Shown here: positions 11,572-21,544 of the stretch, in pieces
Layout: every line of letters starts with the position of its first letter
How positions within the stretch are numbered: position 1 is the first letter of the stretch
Assembly: GCA_000934455.1 (NCBI GenBank)
Contig: KN886143.1
Location: forward strand, 112,816 to 137,052
DNA: 24,237 nt
Reading direction: 5' to 3'
From: Apostichopus parvimensis
Taxonomy: Eukaryota; Echinodermata; Holothuroidea; Aspidochirotida; Stichopodidae
The notes under the pieces: model-generated
What the model was told of the DNA's origin: nothing
Database searches by the model: none
Seen by the model: only the letters and a program-made list of their open reading frames with translations
Position numbers and translations under genes: made by a program

Positions 11572-12569
11572 CAGTATGTATACATATATATGTACACACA
11601 CACGCCTTTCCCTGTCACACATCATATCTATGGCTTTGGTGCTCCTGTAATGTAGATAAAAGTATGTCTCTTTGCACAAAGCAATAAATGTGACATGTGA
11701 TACACCATAGGGCATTGCTGCTTTGTGGACGATACAAACAGAATGGGCTAAGATGGTGTCCGACCTCATGGTATTACATTATCAGTTTCATATTACATTG
11801 GTAGTACAGGGCCACAATTTAAGCCAAATTTAAGCTTCATTTTTGTACCTTTGACTAAACATGATGTATTACTGCATGGAACTACCGGATTGTACTAACC
11901 TGGATAAAATTGAATCATTGGGCTTATAACTTTATATCACTGATAAAAAAAACAACATATGGTCAACTGAAGTATGATATCACTTTGTTACACCATAACC
12001 TACTTCGGATAACAATAGGAACATTTCACAATGATCACGATCAGTCGATCACAGGTTTAACTGTCTAAGGGAGCATGGAGAGGTTGTGACTCCCATCTTC
12101 CTCTTAGAATTATCAAGAGGAGAGGACCTGAACTTTCATCTGGTGCTTATATCTGCAACATTCTGGTGGTAAACATTGCCTGCATCTTCATGCATGTGTA
12201 ATATGAAACAGCATCTCACGCTTAGTTCATCCAGAGTGACCCACACTCTGCCTATAGGTCACAGCAAGGATGTCGGTGATATTAAGCTGAAATTTTCAGT
12301 AATGGCAGAGAATCACTATTCTTAAAATTCATGGATTAGTAGTGTCTTTTCTACGAGGTATTCTACCATTTTTGCTTGAGTATCTTCATATTGTTGACTG
12401 GGTTTGGGTTCATTCTGCAGGCTTTATATACATATGCTTTATATATACATACATATTCCCTCGTCTTTTGGTCGGAGTGTCCGAAACATGATCACGATTG
12501 CCATTCGAAGCTTTAACCTACTTCAACGCCCCTCAAAAAAATAAAACGTACTTCTTATTTCCTCACCAG

Positions 12570-12825
12570 ATTGATGTCAGTGGAGGATGATCTGAAGCGA
12601 GGTCAAGACGAGATGCAGGCCATCGTCTCCGCCAAGCAGAAAGTCATAGATGCCCAGGAGCGGCGCATCGAGTCCCTGGACGCGGCCAACGTACAACTGA
12701 TGGGTGCCCTGGAACAGCTGAAGGAACGCTACAAGGTGAAGCGAAGAACCAAATCGCAAGGAGATCTCCAAGTCAGCACGGCCAAACTATCGCTCTCTGG
12801 AAATTACAAGGACAGCAAATGTTGA
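12570..12825 (+). CDS. RASAL2/DAB2IP-like: RasGAP (SynGAP/DAB2IP/RASAL2 family), last coding exon with stop
   Basis: The most diagnostic exon. After completing the split Arg codon it encodes 84 residues: [20 protein letters not shown] at the start, then [20 protein letters not shown], then [12 protein letters not shown], a basic linker KVKRR, and a tail ending NYKDSKC before TGA at 12823-12825. Vertebrate nGAP/DAB2IP-type proteins end with the same order of motifs: R-L-M-x-V-E-E-E-L, D-A-K-Q-K-I-I-D-A-Q-E-K-R-I, S-L-D-x-A-N-x-R-L-M-x-A-L, L/V-K-E-R-Y, then K-L-S and a terminal Cys. I recognised this match from memory of the family, not from a search. The coiled coil ends near residue 428 of the visible 458. 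The acceptor is cctcaccag|A. No PDZ ligand like that of the SynGAP alpha1 isoform is present. Subfamily is not resolved: the gene may be a pre-duplication orthologue of DAB2IP, RASAL2 and SYNGAP1. Confidence 0.93.
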
Positions 12826-13310
12826 CCGGTTTGGGCATTTCATGTCGGAGATTAGTCGCCGGGCAGGAGAGGATTAGCTTCTGAAGCTTAGAAAGCAAGG
12901 GATGGTGTTGTGGTCCAAGATGGCAAAAGATGAAAGATCAATTTTGGTAAAAGAGGCATCTTTTAAGAAGAGTTGTCTCGGGGATAAGATCTTTTAGCTA
13001 TCTTGGTTATTTCTACATGTACTTCACTAACGGTTGTTTTATCGGTGTCGTGTGACAGACAGTAACGTTAGGTTCTACCTCGATAGTATCCAATGTGAAA
13101 ACAAGAATTAGTCTTCTTTACGGAAATTATAAAGGTGTCGTTTCAAATGCCAATTGTTTCCGTACGATACATATCTTGCAATATTTCCTAAAAAACTTGG
13201 AATTGGTATAAAACAAGGGTGCTGTCAAAAATGCAGAAAAGTTGGAAGGTTTATAACTTCTTGGATCTTAACAGTTTAACATTGTGTCAATAAATGACAA
13301 GTTCATTGCC
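12826..13310 (+). other. 3' UTR of the RasGAP gene (minimum extent)
   Basis: Non-coding sequence follows the TGA. The first canonical AATAAA is at 13289-13294, so the shortest likely transcript ends near 13305-13320. Further AATAAA hexamers at 13743-13748 and 14176-14181 could give longer ends. No other structure is obvious. Confidence 0.6.
13289..13294 (+). terminator. Candidate polyadenylation signal AATAAA
   Basis: First canonical hexamer downstream of the stop codon, 464 bases after it. The sequence after it is T-rich (GTTCATTGCCAATGTTTACTTT). Use cannot be shown from sequence alone; later hexamers at 13743 and 14176 are alternatives. Confidence 0.5.
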
Positions 13311-13319
13311 AATGTTTAC

Positions 13320-15660
13320 TTTAGATGCAAAGTGATGATAGGTGTTATATGATCACAAAAAACATATTGCAAGTCATCAATATATTGCGAGGCAAAATTA
13401 AAGTAAGTAAATGGTTTGGCGGCTCAGCGGTGACTTATATTCTTTAATTTAAAGGAAAAAGGTTGACTGTCGATTTTGTTGCAACACTATGAAAATATTT
13501 GATGTATCAATTCATCATTTGGTTGATAATTGTGAACATATTGACAGGAAGTTACTGGCATTTTCATGGCACCTTATTGATAAAATTCCTCACAGATGGA
13601 AATTGTATCAAGTATGACTCTTTCAGGTTAAGAAAAATTAGCCGGCTCTGGGCTTACAAAATCTCTGGTCTGGCCAAGATATTCTGTTGCCTAGAAATCA
13701 GGAGCATGGATGAGGTTTAAAATTCATACCTACAACAGGTGAAATAAAAATCTCATTTCTGCTTCGATATTGCTTCCAAGAGCCATCAATGAACAATAGC
13801 TGTTCACATTCAAATCTTTTGTAGGCAAATTCACTTGATTAGAAAGGGGAGGGGGGTGGGCAAATTGAAACCCCTCGAGTTATGAGTTATAACAATTATG
13901 TAGATTGGGATGATTGCTCATCAATCAAAAGTTTCATGAAGTAAACGACTTCTTTGTTGTTGAATATGGAATAGTTTCTTAATGTTATCATTATCATAAA
14001 TGTCATATAATACCCTGTCCTCAACTGAATATGTAACTCCCAACAAGTGTGGATAACCAAAGCGTTGGGAGGAGGGGGGGAGATACCTCTCTCCCACCCT
14101 CTCTCCTGACATTGTTTGAAAAATTAACACTTTCAAAGGCATTAGTTAGGAGCATGTGTGAAAAACATAGCTTGGAATAAACGGTCAATATTGGACAATA
14201 TTGCCTTTCCTCACCATTAAATAGATAAATCACGTTTTCCTGCAGCTTGGAAAAGGAGTTGATCTAATGCCACAAACCTAGAATATAACATTGTAAATCA
14301 ATAGTGTAGAATGGAGTTCAGTGTTAATTTGCTGCATCTGTCTCCATAGCGAAACTATAAAACAAGAAAACTTTTATAAACAAAAACTTGAAACAAAAAA
14401 CATTGATGAAAAATCTTGATACACCAAAAATCTGCTTAGCTTTTAATATATTTTGAACCTAGATGTATTTAGGTACCTTGAATATATTTGATCTGGTCAT
14501 TGCAAGTTAGAGGTCAATGTTAAATGTAGCCTTCTATTTTGATGTAATAAGTGCAGTGGATTGTGAAACTAACAGCATGTCTGAGAACATTTCTGTCTTT
14601 AGTATGTTAAGTTTGGCTTCAACTGTAGTGGAAATAGCCGGATCTAGAATAACTAAGATACTGTTTAAAAAAAGTTGTGTGACGTCAAAAAACTAATTCA
14701 ATTTCTTATCCTATAGTACAACCAAATCCATCCACCCCTCTCAATGTTAATTCTATCTGGTCATTTGTTTTTCATCTCATGTGCTCGTGTCTCGTAATGT
14801 TCAAATGTACTATAGATGTCGCATTTGAAAATGATTGGGCACGTATGTGTCTAAAATGTATAAGAAATATTTGTTTATTCGCTTTCGTTGTTTGAAAATG
14901 CTTCAAAGCTGTTAAGAAAAAGGGGTCAAGGGTCCAGGGCTGAAAACTCAGGGCTGAAAACCCAGGGTTGAGACTGGACTTATATGTGGGTATTGTTTTC
15001 TGTGCTGCTCACCGTCCATTGTGTTAGTACAAGGGGAGGGGGGAGGGTAGGGGTTAGAGGAGGGCAGATAGATTACTGATGGGGTCACTAGGGTAGACAT
15101 CTGGGTAAATATATATGAAATGGCTCTATAGACTATTACAGAGGGTGAGCTCTCAAGTTTTGAATGATTATTAGGCTGATTACAAATCTTGATTCTATAG
15201 AAGGTAGTTGAAATGTTTTTCATTCAATCCTTGCCCTATCACTGCCCCCCCCCCCTCTCTCTCTCACCCTTTATCCATGCCAACCCTGTTATGGCAAAAC
15301 TAGTGTAAGTTCCTCTGGCAAATCACTTTCAAGTACAATCATTAATGACTTTGATTCTGCCACGCATCAAATATTAAAATGAGTATGTTATTTATTAATT
15401 GAAGCTTGTCTGAAAGTTTGGTTTATCATCGACAGACAGACAGAAGGGTAACTTGTTTTTTGTTTGTTAGGGATGAAGGTACTTAGTCACGATAGACAGT
15501 GTTGAAGCTGAACTAAATGATACACAGAGAAACATGACTGGGAAATTATCAACAAACTTGAAAAGGACAAACAGAGATCACTCGATTTGTAATTCTTCAA
15601 GTCAGTTTCTTTCGCAAAATTCTGTCAACATAATTTTTTTGTTTTTACGTTTTAGGTATT
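13320..15660. other. Non-coding stretch, probably 3' UTR extension or intergenic
   Basis: AT-rich, with only short random open frames. It includes two more AATAAA hexamers (13743, 14176), a 14-bp imperfect repeat AGGGCTGAAAACYC at about 14936-14969, and a C11 run with CT dinucleotides at 15245-15267. I see no gene. Confidence 0.6.
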
Positions 15661-15673
15661 AATACTGAGCTGC

Positions 15674-15753
15674 TGTCATCTATGCTCACGACATTTATGA
15701 CATTCATGACATTCATGACATTTATGTCATTTATGTCATTTATGCTCACGACA
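15674..15753. repeat. 9-bp tandem array flanked by a 20-bp direct repeat
   Basis: TGTCATYTATGCTCACGACA occurs at 15674-15693 and 15734-15753 (one difference), 60 bp apart. The space between is filled by 9-bp units: ATTTATGAC, ATTCATGAC twice, then ATTTATGTC twice. The last base triplet switches from GAC to GTC halfway, so the two halves are partly complementary (ATGACAT/ATGTCAT). Confidence 0.9.
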
Positions 15754-15858
15754 GTATATACTGGAGAGATAATGTTTTTCAGAGGTAGATTTTGTACTGG
15801 CCATTAGTGTTGTTTGTTCTACAATGGGCAGAGTGCTATCACAGTATTTAGGGTTCAA

Positions 15859-16013
15859 AAGAAAATAAAATTGTTAGCAAACTGCTTATCCACTAGAGAG
15901 CCTGTGTAAAAGAATGTGTAAAAGTAAGTTGGCCTGACGTTTCGATCCTAGCAGGATCTTCTTCAAAGGCTAAATGACAAGTATTTATGGGTTGACAGTG
16001 GCGTAGGTATCGA
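15859..16013 (-). mobile_element. Penelope-associated-type hammerhead repeat, copy 2
   Basis: Begins with the same segment as copy 1 (TTGTTAGCAAACTGCT at about 15871) and continues into a minus-strand hammerhead-like motif at 15932-15970. It is separated from copy 1 by 5 kb and the end of the gene, so this is a dispersed family. An 8-bp direct repeat TTCAAAAG (15854-15861 and 16014-16021) could be a target-site duplication, but it is short and AT-rich, so the boundaries are tentative. Confidence 0.7.
15932..15970 (-). ncRNA. Small hammerhead-ribozyme motif, copy 2 (C3 changed)
   Basis: Minus strand, 5' to 3': stem I GCCT; UUGAAGA in place of the hammerhead CUGANGA; A; stem II GATCCT-GCT-AGGATC (six perfect pairs); GAAA; CGTC; stem I AGGC. 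Stem III is reduced to the self-complementary ACGU, as in small Penelope-associated hammerheads that can act as dimers. The invariant C of CUGA is U here, which should abolish or strongly reduce cleavage. Confidence 0.7.
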
Positions 16014-16021
16014 TTCAAAAG

Positions 16022-18890
16022 GTAACTGGAAGAGGGAGAGGTGGGGTTAGGATTATAATTTGGCAAAGAGAAAAGCTTTATAGAGAATAAAAAAACAGAC
16101 CACCAGTCAGAAAATATATATTTTAATCAGCAGCTGTAACCTGTCAGAGAATGTTTATAGAAATTAAGAAAAAGATTTAGAAAGGTGATTTATATATCAT
16201 ATAAGGAGTATTAGACCATAAATTTTAATGCAATGTTTAAAGAGCTGGTCGATTCACACGTTTGCAGGTGGATTAATGTAGGTGGTTATGGTGATTAGTT
16301 CTATGAATATTCATTGCAAATATTAATTGTGTGAACAATTCTTAAAAAGTGTTAAATCTTGTATTCTTATCATGCTGAATGTTTGTAATGATGAAAAGTA
16401 GAATGAATAGAATAGTCGGTGCTTTTACGTTTAGAAATGTTTTTTATTCCGGAGAGACGGTTTGGACCATATCGGTCTGTTTTTTAGTTTTTAATCAAAG
16501 TGTTACGATTGGAAATATCCGACAATTTTAATTCACCTGAAATTTTCTGATTAGGTTTGATGACAAAATCCATTTGGGAAAAATGAAAGCCTTTCTTTTT
16601 CAGCCAACAGTGAGAATTTTGGTGCGGTAAATGCTTTACATCAAAGAGCTGGAAATAATTGGCTGTTTGTCAGCATTTAAAATCATTTAAATATTTTTGT
16701 TGTGTTACAGTTGCCAAAGGCCTGTTGGTTCATTGTTGACTGCTGTAGTATGTCCGTCTGTTTAAGAGGAGAGGGAGTCGGTGACCATTAAACAATTTAT
16801 TCAACTCGATCTTCCTAGAAAGGATTATTATAGATTGATACAAAATGTGGCCAATTTCAGTTCCATAGGCACATACCTCCCCTCTCACCAGTTTTCTGTG
16901 TTAATTTCGTCCCTGGTTTGCTATTTATGAATGATTGGAGAGTGGTTTTACGATGCCCTAAGGCAGCTTAAAGACATACATCAAACCAGGGTTAGAATAG
17001 AAGAAGTATATGTCCCCAGCTTGATAAATTTATTTGGTTTTGGTTATGTGTTGGGTAGTCGTGACCCTGCGTAAGGGGCATATATGAGGTAACAGTCGTA
17101 TTTGCTTTGTGATAGTTCCCAGTGAACGGTTTCGTATTAAGTCTTGTCTCTTATGTTTTACATGGTTCGGTTAATCCTTTTGTATTTTATTTTCAAGCAG
17201 TATGAATACCTGATGAGGTTCAGAGTCTTGTTTATTTACTGTTTTATGTTGTCAGATGTTTTTTATATTTTTAACTGATATTTTGTTGTGCTCAGTATAC
17301 ATTCAGTATATATACTCTGTTTTCATAGCTGAGTTTTGACCCCTTTTTTGTTTTTATTTATAAATCTTTGTAAATTTCTTGTACAGTCCAAGCATAAAAT
17401 TGCCTTGTACATATTTTTTTTCCACCTTAAATATGTACTGATGGTAAATATATAGGCGCTGTAAAATGTTGCTTTGTCTTGCCTCATCACCATGGAAGTT
17501 ATCACCATGGAGACACATAGAAAAGCATTGTGATAAATATGTCTACATGTCTTAAACAAAGCAGCCAGAGACAATTAAACAGAATAGTATAACAACAAAG
17601 ACAGATTTCTGACTTGTTTTTTGTTGTCTTGTTTCTATTTCCTGAAGCTCTATGGGAAGGGTGGGGGAGGGTTTGATCTGAATATTTCATTGGTAAATAT
17701 GTGCAAGTTTCAATATCTTCCCATTCTAATGCGTACCGCATTAAGTTACCTTGTGATTTCACTAGATACAACTCATTGCTTCTTTTATGTGTCGAAAGAA
17801 AGAAAAAGCTTGCCAGCATACAAAAATGTTGCGAATTCCCCCATAATTATGGTTTATAGCATGTTTCATATCACACAAACTACGGCGAATTTGATCCTGA
17901 AAGTTACAGAGGCAAAACATACGAACAGTAGCTTAAATCCTTCAAGTTTCTTCTAACGGTTATCCACTAACATGATATAACCACTTTCGATGTCACAAGC
18001 AACTCCTGTGTCATTCCCTTGTTCCCTCCCTCCCTCCTTCCATCTTCCACTCCATGACACATTGCGTCTGCAATATGCATATCTTTATTTCGCCTCACTA
18101 TACCTTGCCACCCCCTCCCCTGCCTCAACGCCCTACATCCTTGACTGTCTCCAACTCGATCATAACACCGAGCAGCATGTCACTTTTCTCTAGAAAATAC
18201 TGACAAACCATTGTGTTCTTGTTTTGAGGTAGATGTTACTGAGCTTTTATAGCACCTGAATATCAAAATGACAACAACAGAAGTAAAGGAATTGTCAGAC
18301 TAATGCTACGTCTTATGTACAACAATTAACCATGTTATGCAGATACCTGGGTTGGTGACGAGAGATTTTACGGGGAAAAAACCTTGGTTCTTTAAGATGA
18401 GGTCTCACCTACCTTCCCGAGGGAGGATTGGGAGGGGGGGGGGGGTTAAACCAGGAAGCCATGAACTCTTGAGTTGGGAAACCAACAATTTAAGTAAGGT
18501 CACAAAACATTTAAAGATGGGTACGATATTAATCCTGTAATTTGTGAACCATTTTTGGACACATGATATGGCAAAGTGGGGCAAGAAGACAGCAGTCTGC
18601 ATGCCCCCCCCCATTACCCCACCGGTGCGTCTGAGCCTGTTTATGGGCCTTTCGTTTGTAAGGGTTACTCTAATAACTCCTACATCAAAGTTAATAAATA
18701 CTACACACTGTCCCTTTAAGAACCCTCTCTCAAATTGAAAAATCTTTAATCGAAATTCTCCGTCACGAAAACGGTATCATATTTATCTGAATTAATTTAC
18801 AATGAACCAGTTGAAATTAAACAAGAATAACGCAGACTCCAAAATGACTGCCTCTAAGGAATATGCTCGTCCGCCGTATGGCAGGCAATC
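16022..18890. other. Intergenic stretch without recognisable gene
   Basis: AT-rich sequence. A minus-strand frame of about 57 codons (about 16485-16655) and several short frames near 17.3-18.6 kb are open, but they show no recognisable domain and no convincing splice context. G12 at 18434-18445 and C9 at 18604-18612 are homopolymer runs. ACTGTCCCTTTAAG at 18707-18720 is the inverted copy of a motif in intron 2. Confidence 0.5.
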
Positions 18891-18908
18891 AACTAAATTC
18901 GTAAAATA

Positions 18909-19141
18909 ATGGGCCTGACGTTTCGATCCAAGCTGCATCTTCTTCAGAGGCTGACATAACAAGTAACAGAATCTACAAGGGACAAATATAGGCACATAAT
19001 ACAGATAGGTTAATGAGCACTGGGTGAACACAAAAGAGATAGATGTAAGAGAGGTTAGTAGACAAAGGATATCTCTTAAACAGGCTCTTTAGTAGATTAG
19101 CAGTTTGTTAACAGTTTTGGGGGTTTTATTTTTATTTAAAG
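18909..19141 (-). mobile_element. Penelope-associated-type hammerhead repeat, copy 3, with target-site duplication
   Basis: A 233-bp block bounded by an 11-bp perfect direct repeat, TTCGTAAAATA, at 18898-18908 and 19142-19152. Read on the minus strand it starts with an AT-rich lead, then AAAACTGTTAACAAACTGCT and a segment matching copies 1 and 2, then about 120 bp of unrelated sequence, then the hammerhead motif a few bases from the end. The matching segment lies in the opposite orientation, relative to the ribozyme, from its position in copies 1 and 2. This suggests that a complete unit has inverted terminal arms. It carries no coding capacity and is best described as a short non-autonomous insertion. 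Penelope-like origin is inferred from the ribozyme type. Confidence 0.75.
18913..18951 (-). ncRNA. Small hammerhead-ribozyme motif, copy 3 (core intact)
   Basis: Minus strand: stem I GCCT; CUGAAGA (fits the invariant CUGANGA); A; stem II GATGCA-GCT-TGGATC (five of six pairs, one G-G mismatch); GAAA; CGUC; stem I AGGC. The predicted cleavage is after the C of GUC, at the stem I junction (18917/18916 on the minus strand). Stem III is only the palindrome ACGU with no loop, which cannot fold within one molecule but can pair between two. All core positions expected for the family are present. Confidence 0.75.
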
Positions 19142-19152
19142 TTCGTAAAATA

Positions 19153-21536
19153 GTTCATTCCTTCATTTTGCAAAAATACAGAGGAGGGATGGGTTTGATG
19201 TGGGAACAACTATTGATAGTAAAGTGTCATTGACCTGCCTAAAGTTGACTGCACCGCCTTCATCACATCTCCAGCTATTTTCGTTAATCCATTACAGTAA
19301 TGTGAATGTTATACATTTACGCCGATCATTACGTGTTTAATGGAACAGAGAATTTTGATTTTGGAAGACGTGAAAACCGTCACATTCTTCCCAACACTCT
19401 TGTATTATAGTGTAAGCGTACAACACTTCAATTAACAATGGTACATGTAGGCCTAACCGTATTTTGCATCCTGGACTCATCAAGGACTCCCAACACTATT
19501 GTATAGCATATGCCTACAGCACTTTCCATTAGTAATGGCAGTCAACCCGTATATTAACCTAATTTGCATCCTAGAGTCTTACTAGAGTCTTAAATTTCAT
19601 CAAGTGATCATTCTATGAATTATCAGCGGCATTTTTGGTTGATGAGTAATGCTTCATACCGTTTTCACAAAACAAAAAACCTGTTACGTTGAGTGACTCA
19701 GTGAATGACTCTTGTCCACAACGATAACATTTAAACATACGCAACGAAGTCAGTTAAGTTCGTTGAATAACCCAAGAACCAGGGTTACGGAAACACAAAG
19801 TATCTGAACATCAGGAGGCTGCCATTTACAGAGCTATCTGGCAACATAATGGATGCAATACCTCCATGGTAACACACCGTGATATGGGAGCAAAAATATT
19901 TAACCCATCTCTAAATACTCCCCGTGTCTTGGAGATAAATGTGACGTTGATTAGATTGTTAGTAGACAGATTAACCTTTGGTTAGGTTTCATTGGATGTA
20001 AACATCCGGTTAGTAACGTCAGCAATCACAGGTATATATATATATTTATATTGCTTGTTTAGACATACAAATCGCTCTCTCCTGTCGTCTTTTGCTTCTC
20101 ATTTGCACCAGCAAAACAAATTACATGTTAAACAAATATGCTATCATGATATTCACAAAGCTTTTGTGACAACGTTCCTATCAGGCTCGTCTGAACACAT
20201 GCATATCCACGAAGGGCACTAATTACCAAGGGACCCTCAATTTAGGGCCAGTTGATAGACCGCATTGCTATGCTAAATTTAACAAATTGTAAAATATGGT
20301 TAAATAAAAAAAATTAAAAAACAATAAAAAATCGCATTTTTCAGACATTTTCACGGTGAGGGGGAAAAATCAATACGAAAGCTAGCAGAAGAGCGCGGTT
20401 ATTCCTTACCATTTACCGATTTTTTACAACCATTTTTGAGAGTCAGTGACTTCATTATCTACCTATATACTAGTCTCCTCCATGTGCTCCAGCGAAATTA
20501 TGTATCCATTAAGTTACAACTGATGTATTCAGGGACCTTTTAATATACTGCCTAATTATCTGCATTATCAGCCAGAATAACTCGCTACTCATAATTAACT
20601 ACAATGATAAATGCCATATATCTTATATATACAGTGGAATATAAAACGCAGTGTTCAACTTTAAGGTAGATAAGTATAGGAAAGAGTTATCGTCAATAGT
20701 AATTTTCAAAACTGTCATTTTTGTCAAGTTACTTCATAATTGAGAAAGACACTGCTTGCGTAATCGTTGTCAGAAGTACTTGGATATGTATTATATTTAT
20801 CGACAAGAGTGACATTTCAGCAGGAGTGAGTAAGATTATATGAGACTTAAAAAACAGTCAACGCTGGATCAGGTTCATAGGAACCTTTTCGTTGGTTTGA
20901 GAATTATGGTACGGTGCACTGTAGGGGCCATGAGCCAAAATAATATTTGGAGTTTCTGTCTTAATAAAGATATCGTATATTATGATAAGTACCGCCTATG
21001 ATGGCACACACAGAGGGTAATGATGCGAAAATTAGCAAAACTTGTTTATGTTCAAACGATGGCTCTCCCAACTCCCCAACCCCTCTTCCATAAAGCCGGC
21101 ACGCTCCTAAAAACCGCGAAAAAGCTGTTTGATAGGTCTAATATATGCGAGTCATGTTGCGTTAAAGTGCTCTTTTGCAAAAGACGCCTACACAATTGGG
21201 CTGATCTCATAAAAATGAAAAAAAATAAATAAATAATAATAAACAATGTTGTGCTATACAAAAAACGATGCAAATTTCTTAAATCTCGTCATTTTCGCTT
21301 GCTACAGTTCTACATAATTCTCTTTATTTAATCAAGAAGTTGATTCAATCCACGATAACGTCTACCATTTCTCAGTATATCTGAGTAATTTGCAGTTTAT
21401 ATAGAACCCGACTTGTTTGGCAATAATAGGGCATCCTCTAAAGTATGCAAGGACAACACAGAATGCTTCTAGACATCCACCCATTGGCCTTCCACCAATC
21501 ACTTAGTGAATAATACCCCCTACACTTACCCTTTCC
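19153..21536. other. Intergenic stretch, one diverged duplication, no gene seen
   Basis: Apart from the tandem duplication at 19392-19578 I see only AT-rich sequence and short unrecognisable frames. A 70-codon + frame at 21020-21232 has no domain I know and ends in an A-rich run, so I treat it as chance. Confidence 0.5.
19392..19578. repeat. Diverged tandem duplication, about 90-100 bp per unit
   Basis: Two imperfect copies (19392-19477 and 19491-19578). They share in the same order CAACACT.TTGTAT, a TACA.CACTT block, ATTA..AATGG, AACC.GTAT and TTTGCATCCT.GA. Divergence and small indels indicate an old duplication. Confidence 0.8.
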
Positions 21537-21544
21537 CCTCACCC
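21537..21544. repeat. 8-bp target-site duplication, left (CCCTCACC)
   Basis: Identical to 21931-21938. An 8-bp duplication is the hallmark of hAT-superfamily insertion. Confidence 0.88.

Larger units (their letters stand above)
2715..12569 (+). other. Intron 2 of the RasGAP gene (about 9.9 kb)
   Basis: Begins gtgagt and ends cctcaccag. It separates two exons of one continuous coiled coil. It carries several repeats listed separately: simple (GAT)n and (TTC)n near 2733-2850, a 39-bp tandem duplication, a G17 run, a minisatellite at 7.3 kb, a broken ribozyme repeat at 10.9 kb and a SINE-like block at 11.5 kb. The stretches 3.9-7.2 kb, 7.5-10.8 kb and 11.8-12.5 kb hold only AT-rich sequence and short random open frames; I recognise no exon in them. 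Confidence 0.8.

Noticed and set aside
11282..11769. Overlapping frames on both strands with YIYIYI and RDSNPGLQ
   Set aside because: They come from the TA microsatellites and the SINE-like repeat.
16485..16655. Minus-strand frame of about 57 codons near ribozyme copy 2, considered as a Penelope reverse-transcriptase remnant
   Set aside because: No reverse-transcriptase or GIY-YIG motif is visible; length is within chance for AT-rich sequence.
21020..21232. 70-codon + frame with Cys and Lys residues
   Set aside because: No zinc-binding spacing or known domain; ends in an A-rich run; no splice or promoter support.
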